From contig NZ_JAPFQO010000001.1 of the NCBI RefSeq assembly GCF_026241195.1, positions 372,001 through 436,000 on the forward strand: a stretch of 64,000 nt of DNA, in the 5' to 3' direction. Under the pieces are notes generated by a model that ran no database searches, had not been told where the DNA came from, and worked only from the letters and a program-made list of their open reading frames with translations. This document shows positions 8,412-16,991 of this stretch, piece by piece. The stretch is from Pontibacter anaerobius (GTDB lineage: Bacteria; Bacteroidota; Bacteroidia; Cytophagales; Hymenobacteraceae). The translations under genes and the position numbers were made by a program. Position 1 is the stretch's first letter. Each line of letters begins with the position of its first letter.

Positions 8412-9335
8412 TTAACCTCTCTGAGCAAGCAGGTACAGCACCGCCATACGTATGGCTACGCCATTTTCAACTTGATTCAGTATGATGGAGTGATGCGAGT
8501 CTGCGGCATCGGAGCTAAGTTCCACGCCACGGTTTATAGGGCCCGGGTGCATCAGCACGATCTCTTTGTTCAGGCTATCCAGCATTTTCTTGTCGATGCC
8601 ATAGTATAGCGTGTACTCGCGCAGCGACGGGAAATACTTCATTTGCTGGCGCTCCAGCTGGATGCGCAGCACGTTGGCCACATCGCACCAGGCCAGGGCC
8701 TTGCGCACATCTGTCTCCACCTTTACGCCCAGCTCTTTGATATACTTTGGCAGCAGCGTGATCGGGCCGCACACCATCACCTCGGCTCCCTGCTTCTGTA
8801 GGGCAAAAATGTTGGAAAGCGCTACCCGCGAGTGCAGGATATCCCCGATGATCACTACCTTTTTACCGGCTACCTCGCCTAAACGCTCTCTGATAGAGAA
8901 AGAATCAAGCAGGGCCTGCGTTGGGTGTTCGTGGGTGCCGTCGCCGGCGTTCACGATATTGGCCGGTATGTACTTGCTCAGGAAGTGCGGGGCGCCGGGG
9001 CTGGAGTGGCGCATCACGATCATGTCCACTTTCATGGCCAGGATGTTGTTCACCGTGTCCAGCAGGGTTTCGCCTTTCTTTACGGAACTGCCGCTGCTGC
9101 TGAAGTTGATCACGTCGGCAGAGAGGCGCTTTTCGGCCAGCTCAAAGGAGAGGCGTGTGCGCGTGGAGTTCTCGAAAAAAACGTTGGCGATGGTGATGTC
9201 TCGCAGCGAAGGCACTTTCTTGATCGGCCTGTTCAGTACATCCTTAAAATTATCGGCAGTCTCAAAAATGAGCTGGATGTCCTGGGGGGTGATGTCTTTG
9301 ATACCTAACAGGTGCCTGACGCTGAGCTCTTGCAT
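8412..9335 (-). CDS. pyrB: Aspartate carbamoyltransferase catalytic subunit
   Basis: 307 residues, the usual length of the catalytic chain. Carbamoyl-phosphate binding STRTR is at 57-61 and HPTQ at 137-140; a C-terminal HPGPINRGVEL completes the active site. Reaction: carbamoyl phosphate plus aspartate to carbamoyl aspartate, the committed step of pyrimidine synthesis in the cytoplasm. It starts 12 bases after pyrR stops on the same strand, so pyrR-pyrB is one operon. No pyrI regulatory-chain gene is adjacent. Confidence 0.96.
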   Translation of the reverse strand: MQELSVRHLLGIKDITPQDIQLIFETADNFKDVLNRPIKKVPSLRDITIANVFFENSTRTRLSFELAEKRLSADVINFSSSGSSVKKGETLLDTVNNILAMKVDMIVMRHSSPGAPHFLSKYIPANIVNAGDGTHEHPTQALLDSFSIRERLGEVAGKKVVIIGDILHSRVALSNIFALQKQGAEVMVCGPITLLPKYIKELGVKVETDVRKALAWCDVANVLRIQLERQQMKYFPSLREYTLYYGIDKKMLDSLNKEIVLMHPGPINRGVELSSDAADSHHSIILNQVENGVAIRMAVLYLLAQRG

Positions 9336-9347
9336 GTATGAGTAAGT

Positions 9348-9896
9348 TTATTCGTCGGTTTTGGTAATTAGCCAGATGGCATCTCCTTCGGCCTGCTGTT
9401 CCTTCCACTCTACCAGCACCCGTTGGCTTAGCAGCGAGTTTACCTGCCGGCCCACGTAAGTAGGTTGTATGGGCAGGTGGCGTGTGTAGAGGCGGTCTAT
9501 CAGCACCAGCAACTCCACGCTTGCCGGGCGGCCATAGGCAATCATGGCATCCAGGGCGGCGCGCACGGAGCGGCCCGTGTACAGCACGTCATCCACCAGG
9601 ATCACTTTTTTGCCTTCCACCAGAAAATCGATTTTAGTGGCATTGGCGGCAATCGGAGTGTCGCGGCGTCGGAAATCGTCGCGGTGAAAGGTGGTGTCGA
9701 GGAGGCCGGTTGGTACTTGCTTACCCAGTATGCCTTGCAAGGTGCGCTGAATACGCTGCGCCACATACTTACCGCGCGGCTGCAGGCCCAGGATCACAGA
9801 GTCAGAAAAGTCGCCATGGTTCTCGATGAGCTGGTGGCACAGGCGCATCACCATGATTTCGAGCAGTTGATGGTTTACGATGAGTCTTTTCTGCAT
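9348..9896 (-). CDS. pyrR: PyrR: pyrimidine operon regulator / uracil phosphoribosyltransferase
   Basis: 182 residues from the ATG at 9894-9896; a longer frame to 9917 would place the promoter element inside the gene. The PRPP-binding loop VILVDDVLYTGRS spans about 98-110. Family role: binds pyr mRNA to promote attenuation when UMP is high, and has uracil phosphoribosyltransferase activity. First gene of the pyrR-pyrB operon, preceded by TATATTTG at 9915-9922. I did not find a clear PyrR-binding leader between promoter and start, because only about 15 bases separate them. Confidence 0.93.
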   Translation of the reverse strand: MQKRLIVNHQLLEIMVMRLCHQLIENHGDFSDSVILGLQPRGKYVAQRIQRTLQGILGKQVPTGLLDTTFHRDDFRRRDTPIAANATKIDFLVEGKKVILVDDVLYTGRSVRAALDAMIAYGRPASVELLVLIDRLYTRHLPIQPTYVGRQVNSLLSQRVLVEWKEQQAEGDAIWLITKTDE

Positions 9897-9914
9897 AGCC
9901 GGAAGAATTAAACG

Positions 9915-9922
9915 CAAATATA
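9915..9922 (-). promoter_or_regulatory. -7 element TATATTTG before pyrR
   Basis: Exact TAnnTTTG match on the minus strand, 18 bases before the chosen pyrR ATG. This supports the shorter pyrR start and leaves little room for an RNA attenuator upstream of pyrR. Confidence 0.55.
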
Positions 9923-10074
9923 GAAAGGATTGGGGGAGTTAGAAAGTTAGAGCGATAAAGAGTTAGGGGGGGGAGGATTTTGGATGAGTGAATTCAGAAT
10001 GTATGAAGGTAGGAAACGTACTCATTTTTCCCAACCCATCATCCTGAACATGCTGATCCGGATAACCAGCCTCC

Positions 10075-11556
10075 CTAAAACGTGATCTTATTGATGTAAA
10101 ACACCTGCCGGGTGCCGCTCTCTTTATTTCGGATACGCTGGAAACCGAAAGCGGCCATACTGTTGCCGTACCACCGGATAATGCCGGGATACTCGGTGCT
10201 CTGGATTTTCTCGTTTTCCTCGTAAGGCATCAGCTCCAGCTCTGTTTTCTCGTCGTTGTAAAGGTCATCGTTCATCAATTGGTAGACGATCTTGCTGTTT
10301 TCGGGGTAAGCCATCACCACGCGCCCGTCTGCCAGGTGCTGCACCTCCACCGTGTGCCTCAGCTCGCTGCTGGTAACGCCGGTCAGCGGAAAGGCATTGT
10401 CCCAGAGGAGAATTCCGTTTTTGTCGAAGCCGAGGGCCACGGCGTGGCTGCGCTTGTATTCATCTGCCAGTCTGTAAAGCGTGAGAGCCTGCGGGGTTAA
10501 GCCTAAGTTGCTGCTGCGGGGGCTGCTGTATTGCGGATAGTAGGCCTCGGCTGCCAGAATGTACCCGGTGGGGGTAACGATGAGGTCGTGGAGGAGTAGG
10601 CGGTAGTTAAAGCCGGAGTTGCGGCCGGTCTGCAGGCGTTTCTCCTCACGGCGGCGGGTGCGTGCTTCGCGGTTCGGTTTCATGTACTTCAGGAAGTTCT
10701 TGAGTTGCAGCACACTGTAAAAGTTGCCTTCCACTACGCGCGAGGCCAGCGGGGTGGCGTAAAAGCCCTGGGCAAAGCGTAAGTCGCGTGTGCTGTACGT
10801 GCCTAGTAACATCTTCTCGGTAGTATCGCCGGGGGTGATTTCAGCGTTCAGCAGGTTCACGTTCTCCCGCTGAAGTATAAAGTAGTTGTTGAGTAGTTTG
10901 CCATTCGCATCGAAGCTCTTTACCTGCAGCCTGGATACGCGGCCGTTGGATTCGGTGATAACGGCATCCACGCGGTTCTGCTCATGGTCGGCCAGCAGGT
11001 CCGAGAAAGTAGACTCCTCGCCATAAACGGAAGGTAGCGGCGTAACCTCCCCAGAATCCGGGTTAAGGTGCAGCAGCAGCGGCTTACGGTCTTTACGGTT
11101 GCGCCCAATAATGAAGTATTTATCCTGCAGTACCTTGTACTCGTAAATGGCCTCCAGGGGCTCTATGGTAAATTGCTTATGCCAGGTTTTGCCGGTTTTA
11201 TGGTGCAGGCGCACAAAAGTATAATCGCGTAGGTTATCGCCACTGAAACACAGGTAAGTATAGGGGCCGGTTGTGTAGTAGCGGATATAATCGCTGTCGG
11301 GCGCCAGGGCGGCTGTGTCTGTCCATACTTCCTCCAGACGGCTGTTATACTTGGTGAAATGGAACGTGGCCTCGGTTTCCCAGGTATTGCTGGTTTTGTG
11401 GTACACCAGCAGGCTACTGTCGGGCAGGGCGATTACCTCTGCCTCCACATCTTCCGTGGTAAAGGGCAGCTCCAGGCGTATAGGCTGCGCAGGGGGCTCC
11501 TGTGCCAGCAGCGGCACCAGTACAAGCGAAAACAGCAGGGTAAGCAGGTAGCGCAT
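10075..11556 (-). CDS. Exported protein of unknown function
   Basis: 493 residues from the ATG at 11554-11556, which gives a compact signal peptide (MRYLLTLLFSLVLVPLLAQ); an ATG three codons upstream is an alternative. The mature protein is rich in short beta-strand-like segments with repeated tyrosine and aromatic turns, suggestive of a propeller or all-beta fold. A basic stretch (PNREARTRRREEKRLQTGR) interrupts the middle. No catalytic motif was recognised. It is probably periplasmic or surface-exposed. It stands alone, followed downstream by pyrR at some distance. Confidence 0.75.
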   Translation of the reverse strand: MRYLLTLLFSLVLVPLLAQEPPAQPIRLELPFTTEDVEAEVIALPDSSLLVYHKTSNTWETEATFHFTKYNSRLEEVWTDTAALAPDSDYIRYYTTGPYTYLCFSGDNLRDYTFVRLHHKTGKTWHKQFTIEPLEAIYEYKVLQDKYFIIGRNRKDRKPLLLHLNPDSGEVTPLPSVYGEESTFSDLLADHEQNRVDAVITESNGRVSRLQVKSFDANGKLLNNYFILQRENVNLLNAEITPGDTTEKMLLGTYSTRDLRFAQGFYATPLASRVVEGNFYSVLQLKNFLKYMKPNREARTRRREEKRLQTGRNSGFNYRLLLHDLIVTPTGYILAAEAYYPQYSSPRSSNLGLTPQALTLYRLADEYKRSHAVALGFDKNGILLWDNAFPLTGVTSSELRHTVEVQHLADGRVVMAYPENSKIVYQLMNDDLYNDEKTELELMPYEENEKIQSTEYPGIIRWYGNSMAAFGFQRIRNKESGTRQVFYINKITF

Positions 11557-11673
11557 GTATAGCATAGTGTCAGGGGGTAAGTGCTATCCGGTGACGGAAT
11601 TGTATAAAATAGCAGCTACTGCATTTTACTGCAAATAGCTGCTATTCGTTGCTTTAGCCCTGTTATTTATGGT

Positions 11674-12084
11674 TTAGTTGCCCAGCGCCAGCAATACGTC
11701 AAACTCCTCGGGTTTTAGCGGCATCACAGAGAGCCGCGACTGGCGCAGCAGTGCGATGTCCTGCAAGCGCTCATCCTTTTTAATCTGCTCCAGTGTTACG
11801 GGCTCCTTAAAATCGCGGAAAGGCACCAGGTCTACCACCACCCATTTGCCTTTGTCATCTTTGGCGGTGGGGTCTGGGTAGGCGGCTTTGTCTACCTTGG
11901 CGATGCCCACGATTGCTTTCTCTGAGACGCTGTGGTAGAACAGCACCAGGTCGCCGGGCTGCATTTGCTGCATGTTGTTGCGGGCCTGATAGTTGCGCAC
12001 GCCATCCCACATAGTGCGGCCGTCTTTTACCAGATCGGCCCAGGAATATGTTTCAGGTTCTGATTTTACTAACCAGTGTTGCAT
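11674..12084 (-). CDS. EVE domain-containing protein
   Basis: 136 residues, the whole protein being one EVE (PUA-like) domain. Typical features are the N-terminal WLVKSEPETYSWADL, the WDGVRNYQARN segment and the GDLVLFYHS strand. Family knowledge: EVE domains resemble YTH domains and bind modified bases in DNA or RNA, and free-standing versions resemble human THYN1. The cellular target here is unknown. It stands near unrelated small membrane-protein genes, not next to restriction genes. Confidence 0.9.
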   Translation of the reverse strand: MQHWLVKSEPETYSWADLVKDGRTMWDGVRNYQARNNMQQMQPGDLVLFYHSVSEKAIVGIAKVDKAAYPDPTAKDDKGKWVVVDLVPFRDFKEPVTLEQIKKDERLQDIALLRQSRLSVMPLKPEEFDVLLALGN

Positions 12085-12111
12085 GTGTAAAGGTGAATTA
12101 TAAAGTATGAT

Positions 12112-12315
12112 TTAGGATGATTGGATGTTAGCTCTTTCGTTTTTTACAATATGTAGCTTTAGCTGAACGAAGGCAGTGCCAGCCAGCAAGCCGTAAAGTA
12201 AAAACATGATTGGAGAGGAAGCAACTCCAGCTAAGTGCAGTGAAACAACAAGTAAGAATAGGAGGGCACAGATTTTTCTTCTAATTGCTGCAGATAGGTT
12301 CTCAAATGTACTCAT
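12112..12315 (-). CDS. Small membrane protein, related to the next gene upstream
   Basis: 67 residues. A short N-terminal stretch ENLSAAIRRKI is followed by two hydrophobic segments separated by a short turn (ALLFLLVVSLHLAGV and PIMFLLYGLLAGTAFVQLKL). The order and spacing match the first half of the 138-residue protein encoded just upstream: EKLSKSTRTRT, a leucine-rich segment, a second segment ending in GVLLVQFEM. The two look like tandem paralogues, this one being a one-unit version. Function unknown. Confidence 0.55.
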   Translation of the reverse strand: MSTFENLSAAIRRKICALLFLLVVSLHLAGVASSPIMFLLYGLLAGTAFVQLKLHIVKNERANIQSS

Positions 12316-12346
12316 GCCCGGCTAAAAGTATGAAGTAGGAGTAAAA

Positions 12347-12763
12347 CTAGTTCTTCTTGATTTTCTGCCTCCTGCGCTGGTAATGGATAAGGTCGTCGGA
12401 GAGCAGGGCCAGCAGCATGCCGCTGATGAGGCCGCCCCAGAAAGTATCCAGCACGCGGGCAAGTATAAGTATAAAAACAAGCACCTGTAAGCCTGCTTTC
12501 AGCTGAATCTTGCGCTCCGGACTTAGGTCTGTGTAAGCTTTTATGAGTCCTGCAATTCTTTTGCTGTAGCTTGCCGAGTGCCTGAAAAACCGCTGAGCCT
12601 CCATCTCGAACTGCACCAGCAGCACCCCTAGCACCAAACCCCCGAAAAAGCTGATGAACAGATCGGCTACCGCGAGCACCATAAACAGCAGAAGCAGCAA
12701 CATGGCCGTTCTGGTCCGGGTCGATTTCGATAGCTTTTCGTAGTTCAGCATGGTGTAACTCAT
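12347..12763 (-). CDS. Membrane protein with two similar halves, unknown
   Basis: 138 residues. Each half ends in a glycine-patterned hydrophobic segment: SFFGGLVLGVLLVQFE in the first and TFWGGLISGMLLALLSDD in the second. This suggests an internal duplication. A soluble basic linker (about 60-90) separates the halves. It lies 31 bases upstream of the shorter related gene, on the same strand. The start used is the ATG at 12763; an ATG four codons later is possible. Function unknown. Confidence 0.65.
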   Translation of the reverse strand: MSYTMLNYEKLSKSTRTRTAMLLLLLFMVLAVADLFISFFGGLVLGVLLVQFEMEAQRFFRHSASYSKRIAGLIKAYTDLSPERKIQLKAGLQVLVFILILARVLDTFWGGLISGMLLALLSDDLIHYQRRRQKIKKN

Positions 12764-12793
12764 ATACTTATAAAGTACAGATAACGTTTGGTA

Positions 12794-13186
12794 TTATTCT
12801 ATTCTCTTTACTTTAAGCTGCTCCTTGCCCAGCTGCACGATCTGGATCTTATACTCATTGGGCGGAGGGCTGCCTTGTGCCATCCTGATCTGCACCAGGT
12901 CTTTCTCCAACTGCTCCCATTCTCCGGTTTCTTCCTGCAGGCCGTCGGTAGGGGCTATCTCGTATCTTTTAAACACACCGCCGGGCTCCAGGCTAAATCC
13001 GGTGCGCCCACGCGACGGCGGAAAATCAAAGGTGTTGGGGCGGTATACCCATAGTCCTTCTTCGTCTTCCTCAAACGAGTGCAGCCATATTTTACCGGCC
13101 AGCTGCGCGGCCACTTTGTCGTTTTTCTTGCAGGTAGCCGCCATAAAAAGCAGGCACAGCAGGCAAAGCACGGAAATATATCTCAT
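12794..13186 (-). CDS. Small lipoprotein, unknown
   Basis: 130 residues with the N-terminal signal MRYISVLCLLCLLFMAATCKK, the last cysteine (about residue 19) being the likely lipidation site. The remainder contains a GKIWLHSFEEDEEG...YRPNTFDFPPSRGRTGF region typical of the short Bacteroidota lipoproteins that show a lipocalin-like pattern. No known family was identified. It lies 30 bases upstream of the duplicated membrane-protein gene on the same strand and could share its transcript. Confidence 0.7.
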   Translation of the reverse strand: MRYISVLCLLCLLFMAATCKKNDKVAAQLAGKIWLHSFEEDEEGLWVYRPNTFDFPPSRGRTGFSLEPGGVFKRYEIAPTDGLQEETGEWEQLEKDLVQIRMAQGSPPPNEYKIQIVQLGKEQLKVKRIE

Positions 13187-13361
13187 AAGTATAAATCGGG
13201 TTTAGTGCTAAGATAGGGAATAAGGGTGGTATATGTAAGTATAAGCATACAACTATTGTGGCCCTGGGATGATAACGGCAGTAATAAAGGATTATTACGA
13301 AATAAAGTAGAAGGAGGGCGGGAGAGGTTGGCTGGCAAGCCAAAGGTTTGGCCGCTTTTCC

Positions 13362-13369
13362 TATCTTTG
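13362..13369 (+). promoter_or_regulatory. -7 element TATCTTTG before the PolX gene
   Basis: Exact TAnnTTTG match, 24 bases before the TTG start of the PolX-like gene. A TTTG at 13347 is too near to be a normal -33 box. Confidence 0.5.
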
Positions 13370-13393
13370 TAACACACAGACAAGACTCAGGCT

Positions 13394-15097
13394 TTGGAAA
13401 ACAAGAAGATCATAAAACAGTTTAAGCTGGCGGCCGAGCTCATGGAGCTGCACGACGAAAATCCGTTCAAGATACGCTCGTACACCAATGCGGTGGGGGC
13501 GCTGGAACTGGTGGAGGAACCGCTGGAAACCATGACGCAGGCGCAGCTGGAAAGTATACAGGGCGTTGGCAAGGGCATTGCCGCCAAGATCGTGGAGATG
13601 AACGAGAAAGGCTCCTTCGACGAGCTGGACCAGATGCTGCAGGTAACCCCGAACGGTGTGGTGGAGATGCTGCGCATAAAAGGCATCGGCCCGAAGAAAG
13701 TGCGTAACCTCTGGAAGGAGCTGGGCGCTGAAACTGTGGAGGAGCTGCTGGAGGCCTGCGAGCAGGATAAAGTAAGCAAGCTGAAAGGCTTCGGGGCCAA
13801 GACCCAGGAGAACATTAAGCAAGCACTGCTCTTTACCCAGCAAAACCGTGGAAAATTATTGTTTGCCGAGGCCGATCTGATGGCCGATGAGCTGCTGCAA
13901 AGTATAAAATCTGCCGTGCCGGATGCGCAGGTGGAGTTGGTGGGGGAGATGCGCCGTCGCATGGAAATCATCACTACACTGCAGTTTATACTTGCCACCG
14001 ATGTCCCGGTGCAGGCCCATGAGGCTTTGCAAGGTATGGCCGCACTGCAGGAAGACGAAAAAGCCTCCGGACCTTTTGCCTGGCGTGGCTCGCTTACTGA
14101 AAGCGGCATGCCGGTGGAGGTGAGGCTGGTGCCAACGGAGCGCTTTGCCAACGAAATGCTGCTGCACTCTTCTGCCCCTGAGCACCTGGCGCAGTATTTT
14201 ACAAGCAGCACGAACCTGTTGACGGTAGTGCGCGAGCAAGGCTATACTTCGGAGGCGGATATTTACAAGTCGGCAGGCATGGCTTATATTGAGCCGGAAT
14301 TGCGCGAGGGCACGAACGAGCTGGAACTGGCGCTGCAAAACAAACTGCCCAAGCTGCTAGAACTGTCCGACCTGAAAGGCATTCTGCACAACCACAGTAC
14401 CTACTCTGATGGCGCGCATACCTTGGAGCAGATGGCTACCCACTGCCGAGAGATGGGCTACGAGTATTTGGGCATCTCCGACCATAGTAAAACCGCCTCG
14501 TACGCTGGTGGTTTGCGCGAGGGCGATGTACTGCGCCAGCAAAAGGAGATCGACGAGCTGAATAAAAAACTGGCTCCGTTCAGGATCTTTAAAGGCATTG
14601 AGTCTGATATTCTGGGCGATGGCTCACTGGATTATGATGCGGATATACTGAAAACCTTTGACTTTATTGTGGCCAGCATCCACAGCAGCCTGAACATGGA
14701 CGAGAAAAAGGCCACCACGCGCCTGATCACGGCCATTGAAAACCCTTACACCACCATGTTGGGCCACCCGACTGGTCGACTGCTGCTGCGCCGCGAGGGC
14801 TACCCGATCAACCATAAAATGGTGATCGACGCCTGCGCCGCAAATAATGTCATCATCGAGATTAACTCCAACCCGTGGCGTTTAGACTTAGATTGGCGCC
14901 ACGTGCAGTATGCTTTGGAGAAGGGTGTGATGCTAAGTATAAACCCCGACGCCCACCACACCAGCGGCTACGACGACATGAAGTACGGTGTGCTGGTTGG
15001 CAGAAAAGGCGGCCTAACCAAGGAAATGACCTTCAACGCCAAGCCGCTGGAGGAAGTGGAGAAGTACTTTAAAGAGCGGAAGGAGAAGATAAAGTAA
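13394..15097 (+). CDS. polX: PolX-type protein with PHP nuclease domain; polymerase active site degraded
   Basis: 567 residues, normal for bacterial PolX. Order: helix-hairpin-helix repeats (IQGVGKGIAAKI, IKGIGPKKVRNLW, LKGFGAKTQENI; residues 1-155), a palm-like region, and a C-terminal PHP phosphoesterase domain. PHP metal motifs are intact: HNH at 332-334, SDHS, HPTGRLL and DAHHTSG. In contrast, the palm motif that normally reads GSxRRG...GDxD appears as GEMRRRMEIITTLQF (184-198), without the two catalytic aspartates. The third aspartate position appears to be glutamate (VEVRLV). Inference: a nuclease for DNA repair with little or no polymerase activity. The start codon is TTG. Confidence 0.88.
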   Translation: MENKKIIKQFKLAAELMELHDENPFKIRSYTNAVGALELVEEPLETMTQAQLESIQGVGKGIAAKIVEMNEKGSFDELDQMLQVTPNGVVEMLRIKGIGPKKVRNLWKELGAETVEELLEACEQDKVSKLKGFGAKTQENIKQALLFTQQNRGKLLFAEADLMADELLQSIKSAVPDAQVELVGEMRRRMEIITTLQFILATDVPVQAHEALQGMAALQEDEKASGPFAWRGSLTESGMPVEVRLVPTERFANEMLLHSSAPEHLAQYFTSSTNLLTVVREQGYTSEADIYKSAGMAYIEPELREGTNELELALQNKLPKLLELSDLKGILHNHSTYSDGAHTLEQMATHCREMGYEYLGISDHSKTASYAGGLREGDVLRQQKEIDELNKKLAPFRIFKGIESDILGDGSLDYDADILKTFDFIVASIHSSLNMDEKKATTRLITAIENPYTTMLGHPTGRLLLRREGYPINHKMVIDACAANNVIIEINSNPWRLDLDWRHVQYALEKGVMLSINPDAHHTSGYDDMKYGVLVGRKGGLTKEMTFNAKPLEEVEKYFKERKEKIK

Positions 15098-15129
15098 GCA
15101 TCGCACTCATATAAAGTTTCGCAAAATAT

Positions 15130-15210
15130 AGTAATCTCCCCGCCCCTTCAAAGGGTGACTTTTTAGTAAGTATAATTCCCCTCTTGGGAGGGGTAGGGGT
15201 GGGTAACCAA
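15130..15210. repeat. Fragment of the modular intergenic repeat
   Basis: Contains CCCCGCCCCTTCAAAGGGTG and, after an AAGTATA heptamer, CCCCTCTTGGGAGGGG followed by AGGGGTGGG. These match the terminal hairpin blocks of the larger copies at 48.4 and 51.4 kb. It lies between the PolX gene and a small lipoprotein gene. Confidence 0.6.
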
Positions 15211-15224
15211 TTATAACCGTTAAA

Positions 15225-15842
15225 ATGAAAATCAAACTCGCCCTTATGGCATTGTTGTTCGGCTGCTTTAGCTGCAGCAGTGCCCAGCAACAACAGCCGG
15301 ATTTCTCTTTTAAAGATTATAAAGCTGTTCCTGCAACGCTTGCCACCCGACAGGATTCATCTATCGCTTTCGTCAACTACATACTTGATGATAAGTATGA
15401 GGAAGCGGAGATTATTTATCCTGAGATGTTTAAGATAGATGTGTCTGCGTTTATGAATAGAGGGCCTGGCTATGAACCATATTTGGGGGATGTTGGTGAG
15501 TTTGTTCTTGATTATAAAACGTCACATGATATAATGTCGCTTACTGTATTTTTAGAGAACAAGTATAATGCGCACAATAATGTCTATGATATGGGCTTAA
15601 GGGCGAGTCTAAGGAAGGACTCAACCAATGTTGCTGCCATGCTCCTTTTGGCAAAGCTGCGTTATGAAAACGGCATCGCAGATGATGCTTACTTTATTGT
15701 GCAGCAAATGATGAAGCAGGAGCCGGAGAACGAGAAAGTAAGGGAATTGCATACTTGGTTTCAGGATAACCATGAGCCAATAGGCAGTAATTTGCCAAGC
15801 TTTGATGCTTTCATCAAAGAGGAAGTGTATTACCGTGAATAA
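15225..15842 (+). CDS. Lipoprotein with TPR-like C-terminal region, unknown
   Basis: 205 residues. The N-terminus MKIKLALMALLFGCFSCSSAQ carries a signal peptide with cysteine 14 or 17 as the likely lipid attachment site. The C-terminal half (NVAAMLLLAKLRYENGIADDAYFIVQQMMKQEPENEKVRELH) has the helical spacing of tetratricopeptide repeats. Base composition is more AT-rich than that of neighbours. No enzyme motif. It may be a protein-interaction lipoprotein. No operon partner is evident. Confidence 0.7.
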   Translation: MKIKLALMALLFGCFSCSSAQQQQPDFSFKDYKAVPATLATRQDSSIAFVNYILDDKYEEAEIIYPEMFKIDVSAFMNRGPGYEPYLGDVGEFVLDYKTSHDIMSLTVFLENKYNAHNNVYDMGLRASLRKDSTNVAAMLLLAKLRYENGIADDAYFIVQQMMKQEPENEKVRELHTWFQDNHEPIGSNLPSFDAFIKEEVYYRE

Positions 15843-15859
15843 AATTAAAGCAGCTGCTT

Positions 15860-15980
15860 CAAGCTTTTAGCTTGGAGCACATATGAGGCAAGCTTTCAGC
15901 TTGCGAAAAATTGTTAACAGCCACAACACCGTAAGCTGAAAGCTTACCCCAAGTATAGCCACAAGTTGAAAACTTGCGGC
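15860..15980. repeat. Cluster of four REP-like hairpins
   Basis: Four inverted repeats in a row, each with a 3-base loop: CAAGCT-TTT-AGCTTG (15860-15874), GCAAGCT-TTC-AGCTTGC (15888-15904), GTAAGCT-GAA-AGCTTAC (15931-15947) and GCCACAAGTT-GAA-AACTTGCGGC (15958-15980). An AAGTATA heptamer separates the last two. The last hairpin resembles one at 1549-1571. Confidence 0.7.
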
Positions 15981-16001
15981 AGCGTTCGATTAAAGTATTA
16001 A

Positions 16002-16976
16002 ATGCCAAAGATTCTCATACTTCGTTTTTCCTCCATCGGCGACATTGTGCTGACTACGCCCGTTATCCGCTGTATAAAGCAGCAGGTGCCGGGGGCGGAG
16101 GTGCACTACGTTACCAAAAAAGCCTTCCAAAGTATACTTGCCAACAACCCCTACGTGAACAAGGTGCATGTGCTGGGCGAGAAACTGGGCGACCTGGTGC
16201 AGGAGCTGAAGGCGGAAAACTTCGACTACGTGGTGGACCTGCACAACAACCTGCGCACCCGCGTGATTAAGGCAAGGCTGGGCAAGCCGAGTCGTAGCTT
16301 TAACAAGCTTAACTACGAGAAATGGCTGATGGTAAACTTCAAGCGCAACCGTCTGCCCGACGTGCACATTGTGCAACGCTACATGGATGCCGCAGCAGCC
16401 TTGGGCGTGAAAGACGATGGCCAGGGCCTGGATTACTTTATACCTGCCCCGGATGAGGTGGATGTCCATACTTTGCCCGCAGGTTTTCAGAACGGTTATG
16501 TGGCCTTTGCCATCGGGGCGCAGCACTACACCAAGCGCCTGCCCACTGAGCGTATTATAGAACTTTGCGAGCGCCTGCAGCAGCCGGTTATACTTTTGGG
16601 AGGCAAGGAGGATGCTACCACCGGCGACGAGATAGCCGCTCATTTTTCCGGGATAAAGTTACCAACCATCATCTACAACGCCTGCGGCAAGTATAACCTG
16701 AATGGCTCTGCCTCGTTGGTGAAACAGGCAAAGCAGGTGGTGAGCCACGACACGGGCCTGATGCATATTGCGGCGGCTTTCCAGAAAGAGATCATCAGTG
16801 TGTGGGGCAACACCATTCCTGAGTTTGGCATGTACCCCTTCCGGACAAAGTATAAAGTACTGGAGGTAAAAGGCCTGAGTTGCCGGCCCTGCTCCAAAAT
16901 CGGCTACAGCAAGTGCCCGAAAGGCCATTTTAAATGTATGCGCGATATCTCATTTGAGGATATTGAAATCAGATAG
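16002..16976 (+). CDS. Glycosyltransferase family 9 (heptosyltransferase-like)
   Basis: 324 residues. The N-terminal MPKILILRFSSIGDIVLTTP is the GT9 signature. A SHDTGLMHIAAAFQKEIISVWG segment supplies the nucleotide-sugar site, and a C-terminal C-x2-C-x7-C-x6-C tail (CRPC...CPKGHFKC) matches the paralogue at 3137-4141. Role by family: lipopolysaccharide core assembly at the cytoplasmic membrane. The next gene starts 15 bases after it, so they may be co-expressed. Specific sugar unknown. Confidence 0.9.
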   Translation: MPKILILRFSSIGDIVLTTPVIRCIKQQVPGAEVHYVTKKAFQSILANNPYVNKVHVLGEKLGDLVQELKAENFDYVVDLHNNLRTRVIKARLGKPSRSFNKLNYEKWLMVNFKRNRLPDVHIVQRYMDAAAALGVKDDGQGLDYFIPAPDEVDVHTLPAGFQNGYVAFAIGAQHYTKRLPTERIIELCERLQQPVILLGGKEDATTGDEIAAHFSGIKLPTIIYNACGKYNLNGSASLVKQAKQVVSHDTGLMHIAAAFQKEIISVWGNTIPEFGMYPFRTKYKVLEVKGLSCRPCSKIGYSKCPKGHFKCMRDISFEDIEIR

Positions 16977-16991
16977 TGAAAATTGAAAACT

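Noticed and set aside
15225..15842. Recent transfer of the AT-rich lipoprotein gene
   Set aside because: The composition difference is modest and lipoprotein genes often have it; no flanking repeats or mobile genes support transfer.
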